From CALDSL01 sp039810245 (lineage in GTDB: Bacteria; Chloroflexota; Anaerolineae; Anaerolineales; Anaerolineaceae), in contig JBDHWQ010000023.1 of assembly GCA_039810245.1 (NCBI GenBank), forward strand, positions 1-64,000: 64,000 nt of DNA. Direction: 5' to 3'. Shown piece after piece: positions 59,815 through 64,000 of the stretch; the stretch's first letter is position 1, and each line of letters starts with the position of its first letter. The position numbers and the translations under genes are program-made. A model generated the notes under the pieces. That model searched no databases. It was not told where the DNA came from and saw nothing but the letters and a program-made list of their open reading frames with translations.

Positions 59815-61299
59815 CCTATGGAATACCGTGTGATAAACATCTTCGCCAAAACTGGTCTGCAGGGGTTCGGCCTCGAATAACTTGAAGGTTCGCTTTCCAC
59901 CGGATTTCCTCTCCGCGCGCAGGAAAATGGTATTTCCTATGCCTCGTTCGTAAAACGAATGGGCAAGCTCATATTGGTGGGTGACAAAAAACACCTTAAT
60001 TTTCCGTTCCAGCAGCGCATTTGTAATTTGCCTGCCGATCTCCGAGCCTTCCCTTTCGTTGGTGGCCGCGAAAGATTCATTGAACAGCACCATCGAATTG
60101 GGGGTAACATGGTCGGCAATATCGCTCATCCGGCTGAGCTCTTCGTCCAGTTTCCCGCTTTTCATGGTGACATCTTCTTCACGCTTATAGTGGGTAAAGA
60201 TTCCCGTGCTAAGATTCGCGCTGAAGTCGCTGGCCGGAACGTACATTCCACACTGCATCATCAGTTGGGCCAGGCCGATACTTCGCAAAAATGTCGATTT
60301 TCCCCCCTGGTTGGCTCCGGTGATCATCACAACGTCTTTATGATCTGCGTTCACGTCATTGCCGACGACCTTCTGTTTCATGGTCAACGCCAGGCAGACG
60401 TCGTATAACCCATGGAAAGCATGCCTTCGTTCTGCTGCCGGCGCTGGCGAGGGGAAACAGATGGGACTTTCCCACTGCGCGAGCTGCTCGTGCAGATTCA
60501 GACATCCGACATAAAATGCCAGCTCGATCTGCAGCATTTTGAAGAAGTTGTCGATGTGATCCGCCGACTGCGCAAGCGCGTTGGCAACCAGGTTTATTCC
60601 AGTGTCCTTTAATTTCCCCAAAGCCCGTGCACCGGATTCGTCTCGGTCACTGATATAGAAGAAATATGTAGGATTCTTCCGATTAAGAATGTCCTTCCAC
60701 CATTTCAAATTTTTTGGCCGGCGAAGGATGTAGTTCGTTCCTTCATTCCCTTGCCCTAAATCAGCGCTGATCAGCACGCCATCCCGAAACTTGAGCTCCT
60801 TCAAGTGATTTTCTACAATGGCAAAATAGTCGTCATCCAGCTCTTTTTGAATCATCGTAAAAAATCTGCGGAAACCTTCCGACTCAAATTCACGGGAATA
60901 TGTGTCCGCTATCCCTTTTAGCCTACGCAGCAACCCCACAAACATGTTCATCAACTCAAGCGCGCCACTGAGGACGCCGCTTGGATAATACGTAAATATT
61001 CCCATCCAATGCTGCCGTTTATTTTCCATGGCCTCAATCGGGATTTGGAAGATCTCTCGAATGACAGAAGGGAAACGCAAGCAGTCCTTAAGAATATTTT
61101 GCCGGTAAAGGATGGTCTCAATCTCATCCGAGCCTGACAGGACGGCCTTCCAGGCAATATCCATTAGAAAGCGGTCGCCGCGCGCCATCGCGTTGAACAA
61201 CGTATTTAATTCCAGGTCCTGGACCAGGGCTTTTTCGTTAACGGGTAAAGGGTGTTCCAGATCAAAGTCCTGGTCGCGAAACATCAGATATGCTTTCAT
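59812..61299 (-). CDS. MutS-family ATPase, second of a tandem pair
   Basis: The 495-aa product has the MutS lever/clamp-like helical region and an ABC-type ATPase. Walker A is MITGANQGGKSTFLRSIGLA (about 324-343), then MYVPASDFSANLSTGIFTHY, Walker B SMVLFNESFAATNEREGS, and FVTHQYELAH. The mismatch-recognition and connector domains of MutS1 are absent. The Walker B Asp is replaced by Asn (FNE). It overlaps the preceding MutS-like gene by ATGA. Together they probably form a heterodimer; the DNA or RNA target is unknown. Composition is AT-richer than the flanks. Confidence 0.9.
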   Translation of the reverse strand: MKAYLMFRDQDFDLEHPLPVNEKALVQDLELNTLFNAMARGDRFLMDIAWKAVLSGSDEIETILYRQNILKDCLRFPSVIREIFQIPIEAMENKRQHWMGIFTYYPSGVLSGALELMNMFVGLLRRLKGIADTYSREFESEGFRRFFTMIQKELDDDYFAIVENHLKELKFRDGVLISADLGQGNEGTNYILRRPKNLKWWKDILNRKNPTYFFYISDRDESGARALGKLKDTGINLVANALAQSADHIDNFFKMLQIELAFYVGCLNLHEQLAQWESPICFPSPAPAAERRHAFHGLYDVCLALTMKQKVVGNDVNADHKDVVMITGANQGGKSTFLRSIGLAQLMMQCGMYVPASDFSANLSTGIFTHYKREEDVTMKSGKLDEELSRMSDIADHVTPNSMVLFNESFAATNEREGSEIGRQITNALLERKIKVFFVTHQYELAHSFYERGIGNTIFLRAERKSGGKRTFKLFEAEPLQTSFGEDVYHTVFHR

Positions 61300-62870
61300 C
61301 CCTGAATACGCTCCTTTAATTGGCTGTACGTAAGGTAATACTTCTCGGCAATACTGATCGCATATGCCAGTCCATCCGATGGTCTCCGGACAATCTTGAA
61401 GGTTCGCAAGGCTGGATTTTCGGGCACAATGGTACTGACCATGCTGACCGTTTTTTCACTCAGAGAAGACAGCTCATCGATAAACGTCACGCATATACAC
61501 AGTAGATCCAATGCAATGATCTGCTCCATGATCTTCTTGCTCAGAAAGACCGCATCTTTCAACGTTGTGGAGGTGAAGATTTCGTTCATGATAATGATGC
61601 TCTCTGGCGTTGCATGATTCAATATTTCATGAATCCGCACCAGGTCATCGTGCAGTTTCCCGCGTAAATTTTTGATCTTTTCTTCTTTTTCAAAATGGGT
61701 AAAGAGTTGATCAAACAGAAAAAGCTGGGCTTGCCGGCCTGGGACTGGTAAACCTAAACATGCCAGGTAGTGGAGCTGCCCGAACATGCGGGCGAAGGTG
61801 GTCTTTCCACCTTGATTTGGGCCTGAAATGACCAGGATGCGCTCACTCCCCTTCAAGGTAAAATCATTGCAGACCACTGGCGCACCTTCGGCGACCAGCT
61901 TATTGGCTAAAGCAATGTCGAAGCCGTCCACTTCGAAAATTTCTTTCGTTTGACCGGAAACTGCCGGGTAACAGAATTTCAGGCCGGCCTGTTTAATTCT
62001 TCGGATGTACTCCAGGTACGCAATATAAAACTGGATCTCACGATCAAAAATACGAATCGTCTCATCCATGAAATGTTGGTGCTTCTCACAATAGGCATCC
62101 AGTGTGGAAAAAACTTCTGGGTACAATCTGGCAACGCAGTCCAGAATTTGCGCTTCTACATGATTGAACCCCGAACCCTTGATATTTTTGACTTTGTAAT
62201 CCTTTACAGCCCCCTGTTTGAACTTTTCAAAGGTTCGCTCAACCTCTTCGCTGTAATCACTCTCCAATTCATATTTTCGAACCCCAACGCGGTTCCCTTT
62301 AATGATGATGGCATAATGAATCGTTGATTGGTCGACCTTGCATTTCGCGGTCTCTTGTTCAAGCGACTGGAAATTCTCCGCATTCACATAGCGGTCCAGG
62401 TATTCTCGAAAAGCAAGCAAACCACGCGATTTCAGCGCAGCCCGCGACAAATCCCGTCCCAGGTTCCTAATCGCTTCGCAATAAATAACAGCGGCTTCCA
62501 AAAACCAGCCGGCTTTATGATAGTGATAATCAAGCTTGCCGGCCATGCCAAGATACCGGCGGACAATCACCATTTTTTGTGCAAATATATCGATGCGCTT
62601 CAGTACTTCGTCGCTTTCTAAATCCTGCGCGACCTCCTGCCGGTACTGGATGGTTTCAACATTATGGAAAGGCAAATAGAAAAATGGTTTCAGGTTATAT
62701 TCTTGCCGGCTCGCGCAGACGGCATCGACGACCTGATCCAAGTTTAGATCAACGAAGAAAGGTGGCATTTCTGCCGCTTGGATTTCCTCATAATTTGGAA
62801 TGCGCTCAAAGAGGATGCTTTGGAAGCGCATATTGTTTTTCATTCCGCTCGCAATTTCCTTTAAGTTCAT
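61296..62870 (-). CDS. MutS-family ATPase, first of a tandem pair
   Basis: The 524-aa product begins with a domain that is not MutS domain I (FQSILFERIPNYEEIQAAEM), then a helical core and an ATPase: Walker A ILVISGPNQGGKTTFARMFG (about 350-369), LPVPGRQAQLFLFDQLFTHF, and Walker B IIIMNEIFTSTTLKDAV. Again the Walker B Asp is Asn (MNE) and the Glu is kept. It is the first gene behind a fluoride-type riboswitch (62889-62979), with an 18-nt spacer, and overlaps the second gene by 4 bp. Confidence 0.9.
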   Translation of the reverse strand: MNLKEIASGMKNNMRFQSILFERIPNYEEIQAAEMPPFFVDLNLDQVVDAVCASRQEYNLKPFFYLPFHNVETIQYRQEVAQDLESDEVLKRIDIFAQKMVIVRRYLGMAGKLDYHYHKAGWFLEAAVIYCEAIRNLGRDLSRAALKSRGLLAFREYLDRYVNAENFQSLEQETAKCKVDQSTIHYAIIIKGNRVGVRKYELESDYSEEVERTFEKFKQGAVKDYKVKNIKGSGFNHVEAQILDCVARLYPEVFSTLDAYCEKHQHFMDETIRIFDREIQFYIAYLEYIRRIKQAGLKFCYPAVSGQTKEIFEVDGFDIALANKLVAEGAPVVCNDFTLKGSERILVISGPNQGGKTTFARMFGQLHYLACLGLPVPGRQAQLFLFDQLFTHFEKEEKIKNLRGKLHDDLVRIHEILNHATPESIIIMNEIFTSTTLKDAVFLSKKIMEQIIALDLLCICVTFIDELSSLSEKTVSMVSTIVPENPALRTFKIVRRPSDGLAYAISIAEKYYLTYSQLKERIQG

Positions 62871-62888
62871 CGGCCCTCACTCAAAAAC

Positions 62889-62979
62889 AAAAAAGCCTCT
62901 ACTGGAGCGTGCGCTCAGTAGAGGCTATCAGTCGGGTGACAGTTTTGGCGAGCCTCATCGCCATGGATCTATTCGATTA
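62889..62979 (-). ncRNA. Fluoride (crcB-motif) riboswitch with terminator, upstream of the MutS pair
   Basis: Read on the minus strand: GGCGATGAGGCTCGCC, AAAACTGTCACCCGACTGAT, AGCCTCTACTG, then a stem closed by CAGTAGAGGCT and six T residues. Stem GGCG/CGCC with loop ATGAGGCT, the A-rich linker, and the 3' AGCCTC complementary to the loop GAGGCT are the crcB aptamer layout. The same AGCCTCTACT pairs with AGTAGAGGCT in the terminator, so fluoride should switch the MutS operon on. Confidence 0.9.
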
Positions 62980-62985
62980 ATTAGA

Positions 62986-62991
62986 ATTATA
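62986..62991 (-). promoter_or_regulatory. -10 box of the riboswitch-MutS transcript
   Basis: TATAAT on the minus strand; start of transcription expected near 62979, about 17 nt before the aptamer. Confidence 0.6.
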
Positions 62992-63128
62992 CTCGAAAAC
63001 TTTGCCGATGCACTTTTATTGACATAGGTTTCTGTGTACAACGCACGCTCTGGTTTGGTTTTGTTTTCGGAACCGGTGTCCTACTTTTCTCGATCTGTCT
63101 ACCCTTCGAAGATTTTCCGCAATCCGCC

Positions 63129-63169
63129 AGGTTCCAGGTTCGAGTCCTGGTCGAGGAGCCTACATCTTC
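63129..63169 (+). repeat. Direct repeat copy 3: isolated tRNA-Asn 3' end
   Basis: This is an exact 41-bp match to 57537-57577 without the rest of a tRNA gene. Weaker similarity continues to CAACGCCGG at 63182-63190. It marks the distal end of the 5.6-kb segment. Confidence 0.85.
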
Positions 63170-63211
63170 CTGTGCCCCAGACAACGCCGGTCCGATGATA
63201 GACTGGCGAAA

Positions 63212-63302
63212 ACCTAACCCCCCGGCCCCCTTCCCGACCCGGGAAGGGGGAGCGGAAAGCGTTGATGGTTGCGAAACTGCCTATGCTCCGCGGGGGTTAG
63301 GT
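63212..63302. repeat. Nested palindromic element
   Basis: Outer arms ACCTAACCCCC (63212-63222) and GGGGGTTAGGT (63292-63302) are perfect complements. An inner hairpin has CCCCCTTCCC (63226-63235) and GGGAAGGGGG (63241-63250). It is 91 bp, non-coding, and looks like a small REP/MITE-type element next to the distal tRNA repeat. Confidence 0.7.
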
Positions 63303-63486
63303 CTGCTGGCACGGTACGAAACGAATTACCAAACGAAAAGAGGCTTTTAGGAGCCTATGAGAATAAGCAGCCGGGGGCGCTTGCAATGGAGCCATTTCCG
63401 GCGCGTGCTGGCAGCATGCCTGTGGCGCCATCCACACCCGATCCTGGCGTATAATATCCCTAATCCCACCCCCAAGGACTCCCCCC

Positions 63487-63963
63487 ATGGCTGACACCTA
63501 CCCCACCGATCCTACCCCCGACGAGCGCATCCTGGCGGCGGCGGCGCACGCCTCGATCCTCATCCCTATGATGGGCTTCTTCGCCCCGCTGATCATCTGG
63601 ATTTTGCAGAAGGACAAATCGCGCTTTGTGGCTTTCCAATCGCTGCAGGCGCTCGCCTACCAGTTCGCGCTGCTGGTGGGGTACATGCTTGGGATGCTGT
63701 GCTACGGGGTATCCTTCTTCCTGCCGTTCCTGTTCATGATCCCGCTCTCAGGCCAGCACACCAGCTCGCAGGTGGATAGCATCCTAGGGCTGGGCTTCCT
63801 GCTGCCCTTCGTCATGCTGCTGATCGTCGGCCTGGCCGCGCTGGCCGCCATTGTCTATGGCATCGTCGCGGCGGTGAACGCCTTTCAGGGCCGGCCATTC
63901 CGCTACTGGATCGTCGGCGCGCAGGTGGAGCGCTTTACCCGCCCGCAGCCGGCGGCCGCCTGA
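63487..63963 (+). CDS. DUF4870 membrane protein
   Basis: The 158-aa product has DERILAAAAHASILIPMMGF, IIWILQKDKSRFVAFQSLQA and FRYWIVGAQVERF, with three transmembrane segments: the DUF4870 pattern. A TATAAT at 63450-63455 and AAGGA before the ATG give a normal start. It is the first gene beyond the tRNA-flanked segment. Function unknown. Confidence 0.9.
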   Translation: MADTYPTDPTPDERILAAAAHASILIPMMGFFAPLIIWILQKDKSRFVAFQSLQALAYQFALLVGYMLGMLCYGVSFFLPFLFMIPLSGQHTSSQVDSILGLGFLLPFVMLLIVGLAALAAIVYGIVAAVNAFQGRPFRYWIVGAQVERFTRPQPAAA

Positions 63964-64000
63964 TCGCACAGCGCAGGGGCAATTTGCTTGCTTGAAAAAT

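Overview
The window looks like a chromosomal segment of an uncultured or poorly studied Chloroflexota bacterium, probably Anaerolineae. This is an inference from several things seen together: many Pro/Thr-rich lipoproteins, two large LAL-type (MalT-like) LuxR regulators, DUF5667, DUF4386, DUF6295, DUF6391 and DUF2938 proteins, a lone SpoVS, and high G+C with local AT-richer patches. Genes lie in short operons on both strands. Many genes have a TATAAT box placed so that transcription should start at or next to the start codon (leaderless or nearly so).

Layout. 0-6 kb: three lipoprotein genes, an XRE/NB-ARC regulator, decayed gene remnants and an ICMT-like methyltransferase; the first lipoprotein gene sits between 12-bp inverted repeats that resemble integron cassette ends. 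6-11.4 kb: a compact minus-strand operon (PepSY protein, small anchored protein, ApbE flavin transferase, ferric-reductase-like membrane protein) facing an ECF sigma factor and a DUF5667 membrane protein. 11.5-15 kb: a large lipoprotein with internal repeats and a second, leaderless lipoprotein gene. 15-23 kb: a CPBP protease/LAL regulator pair followed by three membrane proteins, an NAD(P)-dependent oxidoreductase, an 86-aa protein and DUF2938. 23.5-30 kb: MprF-like and MgtA genes, an AT-rich PEP-mutase/isocitrate-lyase-family gene, and a divergent MarR/DUF1801 pair. 30-35.5 kb: a second LAL regulator followed by two membrane proteins, a flavodoxin and a paralogue of the 86-aa protein, so the 15-22 kb module is repeated in outline. 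35.5-57 kb: mostly housekeeping and transport genes (BaiN-like oxidoreductase, NSS symporter, dienelactone hydrolase, radical SAM, GNAT-cupin fusion, MFS, aldo/keto reductase, CPBP, RadA, BCD-family transporter, SpoVS, deoxynucleoside kinase, DsbA-like protein, a 57-aa ferredoxin) mixed with gene fragments.

57.5-63.2 kb is the most unusual part. A tRNA-Asn gene is followed 5.6 kb later by an exact 41-bp copy of its 3' end and flank. Between them are enolase, a truncated phosphoglycerate-mutase-family gene and a tandem pair of MutS-family ATPases. Both enolase and the MutS pair are preceded by sequences that match the fluoride (crcB) riboswitch, each with its own intrinsic terminator. The simplest reading is a small, fluoride-responsive, possibly tRNA-integrated island.

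A second good candidate system is the repeated LAL-regulator/membrane-protein/oxidoreductase/small-protein module. One copy has three TGTGGGGA direct repeats spaced exactly 23 bp apart in its promoter, like the GGGGA core of MalT boxes. Database searches were not possible; family names rest on recognised motifs and gene context.
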